Part shown: in pieces, positions 11,031 through 21,902 of the stretch
Position numbering within the stretch: the first letter of the stretch is position 1
How the letters are laid out: each line of letters opens with the position of its first letter
Source of the DNA: Ixodes scapularis
Taxonomy: Eukaryota > Arthropoda > Arachnida > Ixodida > Ixodidae
Direction of reading: 5' to 3'
NCBI RefSeq assembly: GCF_016920785.2
Contig: NW_024609857.1
Span: 128,767,094 to 128,831,093, forward strand
Length of the DNA: 64,000 nt
Program-made: the position numbers and the translations under genes
The notes under the pieces: model-generated
Told to the model about the DNA's origin: nothing
Seen by the model: only the letters and a program-made list of their open reading frames with translations
Databases searched by the model: none

Positions 11031-11294
11031 GAAATTCTGAATTGTTTTCTCCATTGTGTATTAAACTTGAAACTCAATAAGAATGCGAGAATTAACGAAA
11101 ACGCATCGCGCGCCATCGTGGAATTTAGTATATATATGCTCGGGTGCCCACATTTTCTTTTATCTGCAGCTCATTTCTAATTTGTTGAAGGCATTCTCAA
11201 CATGGCAGAACAAATTTGCACGAGGAGACAGGCGCTCTCAGATGCACGCGTCAGAAAATCGTCGGATCCGACAGAGTGGGATTTTGACAGGTTA

Positions 11295-11551
11295 TAGACG
11301 CTTTCAGGGCGCGCGCCAGATTGAGCCGCCATAGCCGACCTTCCTTTGTCTTACTGAGATGCCGAGCCACTGAAGCGGGTGTTGACGAGTCTCGACAAGG
11401 GCCTATGGTGGGGAGAAGGACACAGTAACACTTAAAATTGCAATAACCTGTCCTGCTGTGGTAATGATGAAGTGGAACTAACTAATCAGGGGGAACAAAA
11501 ACTGGAGGTCGGTTATGGCGGCGCCCTTGCACAACTGCCTGAAAGCGTCTA
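11295..11551. mobile_element. TA-flanked MITE
   Basis: Ends TAGACGCTTTCAGG and CCTGAAAGCGTCTA are inverted repeats, flanked by TA on each side. The inverted similarity extends about 50 bp (GCCGCCATAGCCGACCT versus its complement). A Tc1/mariner-type origin is inferred from the TA target. Confidence 0.75.
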
Positions 11552-12817
11552 TATCTTTCTAAACGTACGCTTGATGCCAAAGCTTTATTTAGACCAATGC
11601 ATGTTACAGTGCGGCCACTTTATTTACTTATTTATTTAGACTAGAAAATTAACATTGGCGCCATCGCGAATCAATGGGTAATGAACCCCAACTTCGGGCG
11701 GGTTAGCTTTCATCAAGTTATATTTTTCTAACCAGATGTGGTCCGGCCAATATAGCATAACTGCGAGCCTCCTTGCATATTGAGGTATTTTGAAGCCGCG
11801 TTTAGAGTGCCTCAAAGTCAGCAGGACCGAGTGCATGCCTCGATCCTGCTCGTGCAGTCGTGGTTCTGTCCGCTCGTCAGGAAAGGACAGGTATACACAT
11901 GACACTCGTACGCGCAGGAGCAGACGCGTGTGCGAGTCTCAAAGACAGTTCAACGATCGGGGACAAAGAGGACTACTTAAAAGGCTCCAACGGCGTTGGC
12001 GAAATGCTAGTACGCTAGCTCCTGCCAGACCACGTGGTTTCACACAATTTGCTGCATAGTTCACCCGAGACTGCAGCCAAAGCACGAGCTCCTGGCTTTG
12101 AGGCATGCATTTCTAGCGTGAGCGCTCGTTCTGTGGAAGAACGTTTCAAAGCAGCGACCTCGAGCTCTGCTGCGCTTCCGACGTTGATGTCGGAAACACA
12201 GATGTCTTTTTCTCTGTGTCCGGTTAATTTTGCATTGGTTCTGTTAACTAAATAATAACATCCACTCATGCGGTTTGTTTAATTTGCTCTCAAGAGAGGC
12301 GCGCATCAGTGAACCAGTAGCCAGAAAAGGCCGAAGGTTCTAGCCGGTGTTACCCCAAAAACGTTTTAAAAAGAGAAAAAAGACAACGGAACACCGCTAA
12401 CTAGGCCTGACGACTAGAAGTGCAAGTGCAGCAGACATCCCCAAAAGCTGAATTTTAGCTACTGGAGTGACTCTAAATTAGAGTTGGTTACTCCGACACG
12501 TGACAACTTAGCTAGAACTACGCTCAGTGCAGGTAGGTTTTTTTTTTAGATTTTTTTTTTTTTTTTAACTTTTTCTGACCGCCAAGGGTGGCGAGCTTCA
12601 GCAGATTGAGATCGGTTAGATTTTGGGAACACGGCCAGTGGGCGAGTGCTTTGTTTTTGCTACAGTGTAGTTTTGGCACTTTGTGTAAGCGGCTCTCGTG
12701 CCATGCCCGCAGGCCCGCAGCTGCGTGACTGGATGTGACACTCTTTTCCGTTAACGCGTGCTGTTTTCCTCTGAAACTTTATGAAGATGAGCTTGTCCTA
12801 GTGGACCGGTTTTGTCT

Positions 12818-15800
12818 ATGGAGGGTTCGACAACACAGCTTTCCCCATCTGCTGCGTCTCCACCGCGTCCAAAACGATCGAGAAAACGAGGCCCTTATAA
12901 ACAGTATTTGCATCCGGGGTCTCAAACTCCGATCCCGAAATCGACGAGATACGCCCAGAGAGAAGACGTTGCACATGGGAACCACGTAAGTCTCCGGCTG
13001 TCAAATGAAGCTACGATAGACTGTTCGCTGGTTCGGCCGGTTAAATGCAAATATTCAGGCTGGGTTTGGACCAATTTTTATGCTCTATATTTATTAAATA
13101 ATATCGTGTCCGGCCTAGGGTTCACGATAGCGGCGAAAAATCGGCCCGAGTTTGCACAGCCTGTAAAAACGTACCGGGGACCCGCGCACTTCTAAAAAAA
13201 ATAAATATTGTTGAAAGTGTTGAACAATTCGCGATAATTAAATTTCTGGTTCGCGTGACCCTAAATCCCTAGATGACTCCACTCAAGAGGGGCTGCAAAA
13301 CCCGTCATTTTCAGTAGACATATTTTATCTGATGACCCTAAAATATCTTACATTGTTCATCAAGTTTAGAAGTGCCTTTACCTTCAAGCTTTTGTACTTA
13401 GTTTGGGCCTTGATCGTACTAAGCCATCTACACTCCACCATGAAAAGTGGATGCTAACCGTTCTAGGGTGATGCAGCAGCTGCATGTTTGGCCGCAGATG
13501 CCGACTTGTTTCACGAAGATGGAAAGTCAGCCGATGCTTCCTCTTTGGTGAGTATATCTCATTATTTCGAATATGTCACCCTAAAGAACAAAACTCTACT
13601 CGGGCTGTTACCGATTCATATTTATACGTATTTATGGAGGAGCAAAATGTTGCAGAAGATCTGGCCAGAGATGACCTGCCTTGGGAAATCGGAGGAGTTC
13701 CTTCCACTTGGGCAGTAAGCAATATTTTCGTAGTCTGAAAATAGTCATTTTACAAACGAAGGACTTGTTGTTATACTTATCCTTTTTGAAATTAATACAG
13801 GAACCTGGTATGTCTTCGGACGACCTTGGTAGCAGGGCTGGCTGCTCTCCTGATTCAAGAGAACGACCTTGCACGTCTTCCCATGGTAAATATATTCCCT
13901 CTTTTACAACGGGCATGCACTCATCTTAAAACTCAATAAAAAAACCTACCTTGATTGTATTCTCTGCATGATCTGAAATACGCCAAAAAATGAGGACAGA
14001 GACGAGAGGCACACAGGACAGGGCTCTGTCCCTGTCCTGCATGTTTTTCTTTTCTGTCCTCGTTTTTTTTAGCATATTTTCCATCCTGTATCAGAACCAA
14101 CTTGCCCAACTCGCAATCTTAATAGAGTGTACTTTTTGTTTTTTCTGTGCTCAAGCATTTTGAACACCGTCCCACAACCCTCTGCCTACATTCATCTGTG
14201 CTAGATTTGTGCATCTATATTTTTGGGCGGAAGCTATGTGAGGCCCTGCAACCCCCAGTTTGCGCACTTCTGTCCTAAAGCACGGGCTAGGTGTGACTCC
14301 CTGTCTGCTACTGAGGTTCTCTATATGAACTCATTTAGCACAGTCATTTCCTGACGAAAATCTTTGATATCTTGGAAAGGAATGATACGCATATATTTGT
14401 TTGTTTCTTTTCTATTGTATGAACCTCCAACAACCTAACGCGATTTATTGCACTTTGTGAGGGAAAGCATTACAAAAATATTGAAATGCTTATCAATTTG
14501 GTGAGCTTATCTTAACCTATCCAGAACACTTGAGGGTTTATTGCTCTCCTAAAACGTTTTAAACGCCCAGGTGATTGGCCCTAAATCTTGGTTTGCGCAA
14601 ATATTACGTCACTAACCTTTGCTATGGACCTTAGTAGAAATAGGTATATAAAGACCATTAAAGAATTTACATGTTGCATGGATGATTTAACTAAAAAGAA
14701 TGTGAAGGTAATTATTAGGTAAGCAACAAGTGATTTTTTAGTGCTGTCCTTCGTTTTGATTTCTGTTCCTTAAGGAACTTCGAATGTGGTGTGATCTTTA
14801 CATGCTTCTCCTACTTAAGTTTCAGAATTTAATTTTGCATGCATATATTAGTGATATGCAGTTTGCTAGCTGAGAAAACAAGCTGTGCTCTTGCACTGCA
14901 CAGATAAATTAAACACCAACGAAAGCCCGGACTCCGCCCAAACATGGGTTTTGCAGTTTGGGATGAGAAGCCAAGGTTACAGAGCTTACAAATACGGAGG
15001 GGAAATTTTAGAGGCATAAAGCTAAGCTGGGTTATCAGAGAATGCTATCCAACAACTAACGGAATTCGGGAAAAGATGCTGGCCTATCGATGAACATTTC
15101 TTATCAGTCAACTTGTCTCCAAAACATTCAGGAACATGGCTCCTTCGCTGGAGATGACCTCTCAGATGACGCAAGATCTCTCTCATCCTCGGTAGGCAAC
15201 CTTCATCAAGCGCTCGTGGTACTCAGTGCATGTGGAATGAGAACAGAGCTGTATAGCAGTAATTATATAATTTTAAAGGACGTGCTCAATACTAGATGCG
15301 GGACTTTCTATCTGGTATCAGCATCTATATTTTTACCATCATGTTCTTAAAATTGCCATTGATTAATTCCAGACTTCGTCAGAAGACATCTCAGATGAAA
15401 GTTCAGCGGCCACCGATTCGAACGCAACTCAGCCTGCAAGGTCATTTGTCGAGCTTTTCGAAGAGATTGTATCTGAACGCCATGTTGTGTCTAAAGGTGA
15501 TATTTTAGTAATGCTGCTAAAGTATGTTGCTTGTAACAAACATTCATTTACCGCTCTGACAAATCTAGTCAAGATGGTGAATAGTTTTTTTTCTCGACCT
15601 ATTCTTCCAGAATCACGTTACTTTCTCGGTAAGATGTTTGGTGATAATGGTTTTTACTTTCACTTTTATTGCCCTCACTGTTTTTACTACATTGAAAAAC
15701 TGGATAGCTGCTGCAGCTCTTTCCAGTGCCCACATTGCAGTCAAGAATGCAAAATGTCGAATGTCTGTGAGCCACCTTTTTTTATTACCTTTGACATTAA

Positions 15801-17482
15801 GTCACAGTTACAGAGCATCCTGATAGATTCAGACTTCTCAGACTTAACAGAACCTCTGCAGGATGTCGACTCAATGTGTGACATCAAAGATGGGAGCAAG
15901 TATCGTGCATTTGTTGACGAGACTGCAGAGGCTGGGCATAGGATTAGTCTCACCTTAAACACAGATGGTGCCCCAGTTTTTAAATCCTCATCAACTTCCA
16001 TTTGGCCCATCCAGCTGTCAGTGAATGAACTTTCTCCCGAGGATCGTGTTGATAAACTTGTGCTAGCGGCCCTTTGGTTTGGGAAATCCAAGCCACGAAT
16101 GGACATTTTCCAGAAAGCCTTTGTGGACATTATGCAGAAGCTTTCGATGGATGATTTCCCCTAAGCTTCAAAGGGAAAATTGAAACCTTCAGTGCTTTCT
16201 GCATATGCTCAGCAGTTGACTCTGTGGCTAGAGCCCAAATGCAAGAGATTATGCAATTTAATGGTTATTTCGGCTGTAACTGGTGCTTGCACCCTGGCAC
16301 GGGGGTAGGAAAGGCTCTGAAATACCCTGTCCAAGCAGTCGATCCTGTTGAACGTACTGACGAACAAATGTACAACGACATGCAAGAGGCTCTTGAAACT
16401 GGGACTGTAGTGCGCGGAGTGAAAACTGTTTCTCCGCTTATTAACCTGGAGCACTTCAGCATCGTCTGGGGCTTTGTCCCAGACTACATGCATTGTGTCT
16501 TACTGGGTTTGGCGAGGCAGTTCCTGGAGCATTGGCTTGAGCGCTGTGACAGAGAGTTTTATGTTGGGCGAGAGATTGATGTTTTGGATAGTAGGCTTTT
16601 GGCTATAAAGCCTCCAAGAGACGTGAGGTGGATGCCGAGATCGCTCAGAGAGGGAAAATTTTGGAAAGCCAAAGAACTTGAGAACTGGGTCCTGTTTTAC
16701 AGTGTTTCTGTTATCACTGGAGTTATGCCAACGAGGTATGTTGCTCACTGGGCTCTCTTAGTGGAGGCTCTGCACCTGATGCTACAGGAGCGTATCTCTT
16801 TTGCAGACATCAACCTTTCCGATCTCCCCTGACGCTGGAGTTTGTTATTAAGACTCAGCACCTCTATGGAGAAGAGAGTATGACTTATAACGTCCATCAG
16901 ATGCAACATATAGTAAAGAGCGTTCGTCTCTGGGGTTCCTTGTGGGCACATTCTGCCTTCCCTTTTGAAGCAGGTAATGGCAAAATGAAATTAAGCATTA
17001 AGGCCGCCAAGGGGATTCCCAATCAGATTTGCAGGATGCTGGCGATCGAGACCGTAGTTTCTGAGTTGGAGGTACTTGTGAGAAGTGCTGCTATGTCCAG
17101 TTACTGCTCTTCTCTTGACTCACACTCGACACAAAAATTTGCCGGTCTTTGCAAAGAAGGAGTGCGTTTGCTGGGAAAAGGGTGTCCGTTTAAGGTCGCT
17201 GGGGGGATCCTGCTTGGTCTTCAAGCTTCGTCGCCTCAAGCTCTTGAGTACCAGCGGATGGTGAAGGGAGGAACTGTATTCACAACTGTTGCTTATGTTG
17301 GCAAGAAGAAAAGTGACAGCTCAGTCGTAAAGCTCACTAATGGTTTTATTGGGGTAATTGAGAAGAATGTTTTGGACAAGAATTCAAGCTTTTTAGTTCT
17401 GAGGCTGTTGGAATGTGTACCTTTTTATTCCAAGTCAAAGACAACTTTGTTCAGAGGTGTCGGCAGCAGTTTCGGCTCATAA
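12818..17482 (+). CDS. Tnp2 / EnSpm-type transposase, multi-exon
   Basis: Likely exons are 12818-12985 (MEGSTTQLSPSAAS..., basic PKRSRKRGPYK), 13467-13547, 13640-13714, 13801-13885, 15132-15191 and 15373-17482. The exon 4/5 phase does not close, so one border is wrong or an exon was missed. Small exons encode acidic serine-rich peptides. The large exon has a zinc-ribbon-like CPHCFYY...CPHCSQEC, a DGAPVFKSS stretch, FGCNWCLHPG, the family hallmark VPDYMHCVLLGLARQFLEHWL (split as PDYMHCVLLGLAR and QFLEHWL) and YNVHQMQHIVKSV...FPFEAGNGK. Two single-base frameshifts (16162, 16830) each fall at CCCCT where CCCCCT restores the frame. This is the probable catalytic protein of the element, acting in the nucleus on its ends. 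Stop TAA is at 17480. Confidence 0.85.
13984..14075. repeat. Foldback palindrome in a transposase intron
   Basis: ATGAGGACAGAGACGAGAG on the left pairs imperfectly with CTTTTCTGTCCTCG on the right around CAGGACAGGGCTCTGTCCCTGTCCTG. Confidence 0.55.
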
Positions 17483-18011
17483 AATGTTTGGAAATTCTCA
17501 GCCCGGCAGTTTTCATGGCCACTGATGATACCTACCTTGCTTCAGTGCCCAGTGCTCTTACATTAAAAGCTGTTTGTTAGCACTGTTTGATTTTCGGTTT
17601 TGTTGGAAAGTTTCTTGTTTCAAGTGATAGATTTGCTATGTTCAAACAGAAGGATTATCTGCACAAATGGATGGACGGTTATTTTTTCTTTCTTCCATCT
17701 TTAGAAAGTTGTCTTTTTTCTTTTTTTTTAAAGTGGCACTAAGGCAATTTTTGACATCAACTTTTAAAGCGGTAGCTTTACGGGCCACACTTTGCAGAAA
17801 TTTCGACCTCGTCTCCAGTTTTTGCTACTCTTCATGATTATCTCCAAATTTTGAGTGGGTGCTTGCTCAATACTTTCCAGTAGTTTCAGTTTCAGCTCAA
17901 GTGACTCTCACGTACTCGCTGAAAGTGATTTCTACAGATCTGCCTCGCTCACCCTGTCTCATTGCCTTCGCCACCTCAGTCAAGTCTCCATAAGCCTTGT
18001 GTATCACAAAC
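17483..18011. other. 3' flank of the transposase gene
   Basis: Non-coding. TTAAAGTGGCACTAAGGC at 17728 looks like one end of a TTAA-type MITE, but no partner end was found. Confidence 0.4.
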
Positions 18012-18222
18012 TAACCGCCGAATTTACAAACTTCACTTCAATTGAGGCGCCCCTGAATTCCCTCAAGCAAAGCGCGAGGACAGGCGCTGGCCAATCGCGA
18101 CGACGGACAGGCGGCCTAGGTTGCTTATCAGTCATCGCGATTGGCCAGCGCCGGCCCTCGCGGCTTTTTTGAGGAAGTGGAGGGGTGCCTCAATTGGAGT
18201 GAGGTTTGTGAATTTGGTGGTA
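18012..18222. mobile_element. MITE with long inverted repeats
   Basis: ACCGCCGAATTTACAAAC followed by TTCACTTCAATTGAGGC is repeated inverted at the right end, with GCGCTGGCCAATCGCGA and its complement further in. The whole is one imperfect palindrome. Confidence 0.65.
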
Positions 18223-18254
18223 CAGCTTTACTTTTCCAGAAATCAAAGTCAAAT

Positions 18255-18460
18255 TGGGGGGTTTTGCGTGCCAAACCAATGGCGCTGAGGATTAGTTTGG
18301 ACCACCTGGGGATCTTTTGATGAGCAACCGAAAGCTCAGCCTTCTGTGCAATAAGTCTTTCTCAGATTGCGGGCACCTCGGCCAGGGTTCAAACCTGCCA
18401 CCTGGAGATCCTTAGGACGGCGCTCTCGCATCGGAGCCCCCCTCAACGTGTGCCTCGATC
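18255..18460 (-). repeat. tRNA-derived SINE, Ruka-like
   Basis: The minus strand has a B-box-like GGTTTGAACCCTGGCC and ends with the CCCCAGGTGGTCCAAACTAA...GGTTTGGCACGC body typical of tick SINEs. It is diverged. Confidence 0.6.
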
Positions 18461-19401
18461 CTTCCATTGTTTACAAACAAAATATCAAAGCATACAGGTT
18501 TATACATCCTGGAACTGGTTCATTTTATATTAAATATGCATATTACTAATTTTTCTTTTACTGTTAACATTTCCTCCAAAAATGCTTTTTGTTGTCAATA
18601 AAGCAGGAGCCTCTTCCCCCTTTGATTACAAAGAGCGAACCTAAATTTTTATTTTAATTATGGTGACCTTGGTTTAGATGAGTAATTTGGCAGGAGATCA
18701 CTACCACTCAACTAAGGCTTTGGCCTAACACGTGCCATGCATTATTAACCTGCATGCATAAGTGAACAAATAAATTTCTGGGCTGTTTACTTTATAAAAC
18801 TTTTTACACGGCTTTTTGTGCTAATCGTCGGCAAGATTTTCATACGAATCAAATGTCCATCTTCTACTTCTATGCGTGGCTTACTGGAAAAAACTGCTCA
18901 TGGCCTGTATTTTTTAAATCAGCTTTTCTACAAATGTGGACTGCCTTGATTTTGTTTTCTTGTAAATGAAACACATAGACAGTGTATAACAAACTTCAGA
19001 TTATTGTGTTATGCACTGTGATAACAATCATAAAATGCTTGAGGATATGTTGCTTAAACGTACCAATGTACATATGTTTGCAATGGATATTTATTTATAT
19101 CCATTAGTGAATAACATCTGATATGAGTTTATGGGTGGAAAGAAATGAATGTCTAGCTTGTGACTTGTGTACCTTGTCTGTATAAAAATGAATGTGAAAA
19201 ACCGCTATGCGAGTTTTTTTTAAGAATGTGAGGGCTTGCCCTGCTATAAAGTGACAGACATCCCGACAAGCCAAAATATTCTTGCGCAATCTGGCAACAG
19301 TCTAAACATAATAATTTGATTTTTGAATTCACTTACTTTGGAATAAACCCATACTAAAGAGAAAATGGCAAGATCTGTATAGATGATTGCACACTATATT
19401 C
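18461..19401. other. AT-rich unassigned sequence
   Basis: No gene or clear repeat was seen. AATAAA at 18597 could serve as a distal polyadenylation signal for the transposase gene. Confidence 0.35.
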
Positions 19402-20174
19402 CAGGGGTCTCAAACACACAGCCCGCGACTTGCGGCGACGCTGCCCGCAGGCAACCGGCCACGAGTCCCGGTTCCTATGTCTCGAGTTCTAAAAATACCG
19501 TGAGCCCTAGTAATCTCATCTCGTCAATTAATTTTTGCTTAAAAGTAGCTCTGCTGTTTTAAGATATTCTCATTGTTTATACTTGTCTGTGTACATTTGC
19601 TCGTTGTTTCGCTTTCTTTTTTTTTTGCTTCCCAGCTGTTTGTAATGTACAATTCTGCTACTAGGCTGCAAGTGCGAGCTATTTGTTGGATGCATAACTC
19701 TGCTGCGCAAACTCACAATCAGTAAGAGCTATACTGCCAAAGATAAAGCTATGAGCTCAGAATTCACACCTTCAAAACAAATTATCACCATTAAGAGAGA
19801 AGTATTTGTTCAGTGCTGCGATAAAAATGGTCAGGAAAGCAAAAACTCAAATAACTGAGCTTGGTTAATTCTTGAGTGAATTGAGCAATAGGAACAACAG
19901 TGCACTTGCTATCTTGTTCTATTAGAAATGCCAGCACGCTGGCGGGCAGTGTCATTTTAATTCTTGTTATCACATCAGGTCAGGGTCCAAAGTAGTCATA
20001 TAAATAAATAAAATCTTAATATGTTACTGGCAAAATTGTGAGTTTACAAAAAGCATAGAGCACTAGGTCTCTTTTTAAAATCTCTTGACCACTCTTCCCA
20101 CCCCCTTACGGTTTCCCTCGAGGTTTCCGGTGTGGCTCTCCGGCCCCCACACTCAAATGAGTTTGAGACAACTG
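19402..20174. mobile_element. Non-autonomous hAT element, copy 1
   Basis: Ends CAGGGGTCTCAAAC and GTTTGAGACAACTG are inverted repeats flanked by an exact 8-bp duplication CTATATTC (19394-19401 and 20175-20182). The 773-bp body matches copy 2 at 44392-45121 along its length. It has no transposase and inserted inside the BEN-Tnp2 element beside its right array. Confidence 0.92.
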
Positions 20175-20229
20175 CTATATTCACTATGTTCATGAAATAT
20201 GCAGCCATCAGTCGCACACACTACATTTT

Positions 20230-20917
20230 GAACCCAATCACAGTGACCAATTGGGTGACCCAGCACCAATTGGAAACATTGAAGCCAACTGGAGTGACCA
20301 ATGAGATGACCCAGCACCAATTCCGATTGGGATCACCAGTTGGAAACATTGAACACAATTAGTGGCCAATTAGGTGATTCAGTTCTAATTGAATTTTATC
20401 GATCCCAATTGTGTTAACCAAATAGAAACATGGAACTCCATTAGGTGACCCAGTACCAATTGAAGTTTAATGATCCTAATTGGGTAACCAATTGGAAACA
20501 TGAAACCCAATTGGAGTGACCAATCAGGTAACCCAGCGCCAACTGAATTTTGTTGGCCTCAATTGGGGTAACCAATTGGAAGCATAAAACCCAATTAGAG
20601 TGACTAATTAGGTGACACAGTGCCAATTGAATTTCGTTGTTTCCAATTGTTGTAACCAATTGGAAACATGAAACCCAATTAGAGTGACCAATTAGGTGAC
20701 CCAATTCCAACTGAATTTTGTTGGTCCCAATTAGGGTAACCAATTGGAAACATGAAACCCAATTAGAGTGACTAATTAGGTGACCCAGTGCCGATTAAAT
20801 TTTATTGGTCCTAATTAGGGTAACCAATTGGAAACATTGAAACCAATTAGGACGACTAATTGGGTGACCTAGAGCCAATTAGATTTCATTGATTCTAATT
20901 GTTCCCAATTGGATATC
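20230..20917. promoter_or_regulatory. Right subterminal array: 84-bp tandem units of CCAATTGG palindromes
   Basis: ACCAATTGGAAACAT recurs at 20487, 20571, 20655, 20739 and 20823, an exact 84-bp period. Each unit carries about five CCAATTGG/CCAATTAG/CCAATTGA variants spaced roughly 13-20 bp apart. Flanking sequence from 20230 is a more diverged version. ACCAATTGGAA differs at one base from TCCAATTGGAA, which fits the BEN-solo consensus TCYAATHRGAA. It is inferred to be the main landing platform for the element's BEN protein. Confidence 0.8.
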
Positions 20918-20949
20918 CTAATTGGACCCAATGGTTATTTTTCACTGGG
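20918..20949 (-). repeat. Right terminal inverted repeat of the BEN-Tnp2 element
   Basis: On the minus strand it starts CCCAGTGAAAAATAACC, pairing with 4040-4071 at 30 of 32 positions. The next base outward resumes the hAT gene (TTCCCAAACGTTCATC). Confidence 0.85.
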
Positions 20950-21180
20950 TTCCCAAACGTTCATCGTTTTCTCAGGATCCCAGGGACTCTGCCCGTAACA
21001 ACGGCGGAAGCCGAGAGCTCATTTTCTTCACTACGACGGTTGAAAACATACCTGAGAGCGTCCACTTCAAATGAGCGCTCGGTTTAGAGTTTTTAAATGT
21101 TCAGCGCGACATAGAAGTTCAAGCGGTGGACGTCCTGGATATTCTTTGCTGTGAACGCAGGCGGCTGCATCTTAATATGT
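20950..21180 (+). pseudogene. hAT transposase, C-terminal dimerisation domain (split gene, part 2)
   Basis: The frame reads FPNVHRFLRIPGTLPVTTAE then AESSFSSLRRLKTYLRAST, the conserved hAT C-terminal dimerisation signature (TLPVTTAxAExSFSxLRRLKTYLR). In a shifted frame it continues LNVQRDIEVQAVDVLDIL to HLNM and TAG at 21178-21180, the usual end of these proteins. The TAG and TAA codons near 21086-21098 and the shift show that it is dead. It is the continuation of 3603-4039. Confidence 0.88.
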
Positions 21181-21287
21181 AGGCGCTAGGCATAAATGAA
21201 ATGATCAAAAGAGCCTGTAAATTTCTTTCTGAAATAACTAGTAACAGTTACTTTTTTATTTTTTTTAATTTTTATTACTCATTTATA

Positions 21288-21790
21288 GTCCGGCGATGAG
21301 TCGGTGCTGGGAATAATCGCCTGAATTCCATTTTGTAGACTGTCGACTCAAGGAACGTAACTCAGCGTGGATCTGCGCTGTCATCGACAAGAAGGCACCG
21401 CGGCTATTCTGCTATCAGCAAACGGTGACAACTGGGAGGCGTGCCTGGAAGCGTGACGTCAACCGACGTCAGTCCTGGCGCCTACAAAAGCGACCGACCG
21501 AAGGCACCCGATGGCAGTCCGGCGATGAGTCGGTGCTGGGAATAATCGCCTACATTCCATCTTGTAGACTGTCGACTCTAGGAACGTAACTCAGCGTGGA
21601 TCTGCGCTGTCATCGACAAGAAGGCACCGCGGCTATTCTGCTATAAGCAAACGGTGAAAACTGGAAGGCGTGCCTGGAAGCGTGACGTCAACCGACGTCA
21701 GTCCTGGCGCCTACAAAAGTGACCGACCCAAGGCACCCGATGGCAGTCGGGCGATGAGTCGGTGCTGGGAATGATCAGCTACATTCCTTC
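21288..21790 (+). promoter_or_regulatory. LINE 5' promoter monomers, 229-bp tandem units
   Basis: GTCCGGCGATGAGTCGG starts at 21288 and 21517, and a one-base variant starts at 21746, an exact 229-bp period with two full units and a short third. Each full unit contains TGACGTCAACCGACGTCAG, i.e. CRE-like TGACGTCA palindromes. The arrangement recalls the tandem 5' monomers of mouse L1. Confidence 0.75.
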
Positions 21791-21902
21791 TTGTAGGTAA
21801 GAAAGCGATGTCAACCTAAAAAGTTTGACTGTACTCTGCTGGACTGCCAATTTGCTTGTTTTGTTCTTCTTTAAGTGAAAAAGGTCTAAGACAACTGAAT
21901 GT

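Larger units (their letters stand above)
10005..12817. other. Central region between divergent BEN and transposase genes
   Basis: This 2.8-kb stretch separates the two divergent start codons and should contain both promoters. No conserved coding region was recognised. It holds a foldback at 10974-11030, a TA-flanked MITE at 11295-11551, and T tracts at 12539-12575 about 250 bp before the transposase start. A minus-strand open frame at 11636-11905 is unrecognised. Confidence 0.55.
4040..20949. mobile_element. 16.9-kb Tnp2/EnSpm-like DNA transposon carrying a BEN-domain gene
   Basis: The termini are 32-bp inverted repeats at 4040-4071 and 20918-20949, differing at 2 of 32 positions and starting CCCAGTKAAAAAYAACC. 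Inside each lies an array of CCAATTGG/CCAATTAG palindromes. Between them are a BEND5-like gene on the minus strand (5015-10004) and a Tnp2-type transposase gene on the plus strand (12818-17482). The element splits a hAT transposase gene whose reading frame ends at one boundary and resumes at the other. The flanks share TT, so the target duplication is at most short. The transposase is EnSpm/CACTA-like, but the ends are not a canonical CACTA. Later insertions (two hAT-type MITEs, a SINE and other MITEs) sit in introns and the 3' flank. Two unrelated MITEs beside two hAT scraps is the alternative, made unlikely by the frame abutment. Confidence 0.82.

Noticed and set aside
16155..16835. Programmed ribosomal frameshift sites in the transposase
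   Set aside because: The first site could be read as a UUUCCCC slip, but the second is not slippery at the P site. A lost C in each run explains both more simply.
4040..20949. Two independent MITEs, one next to each hAT fragment
   Set aside because: The hAT frame ends and resumes at adjacent residues exactly at the two TIRs, which a single insertion explains without coincidence.
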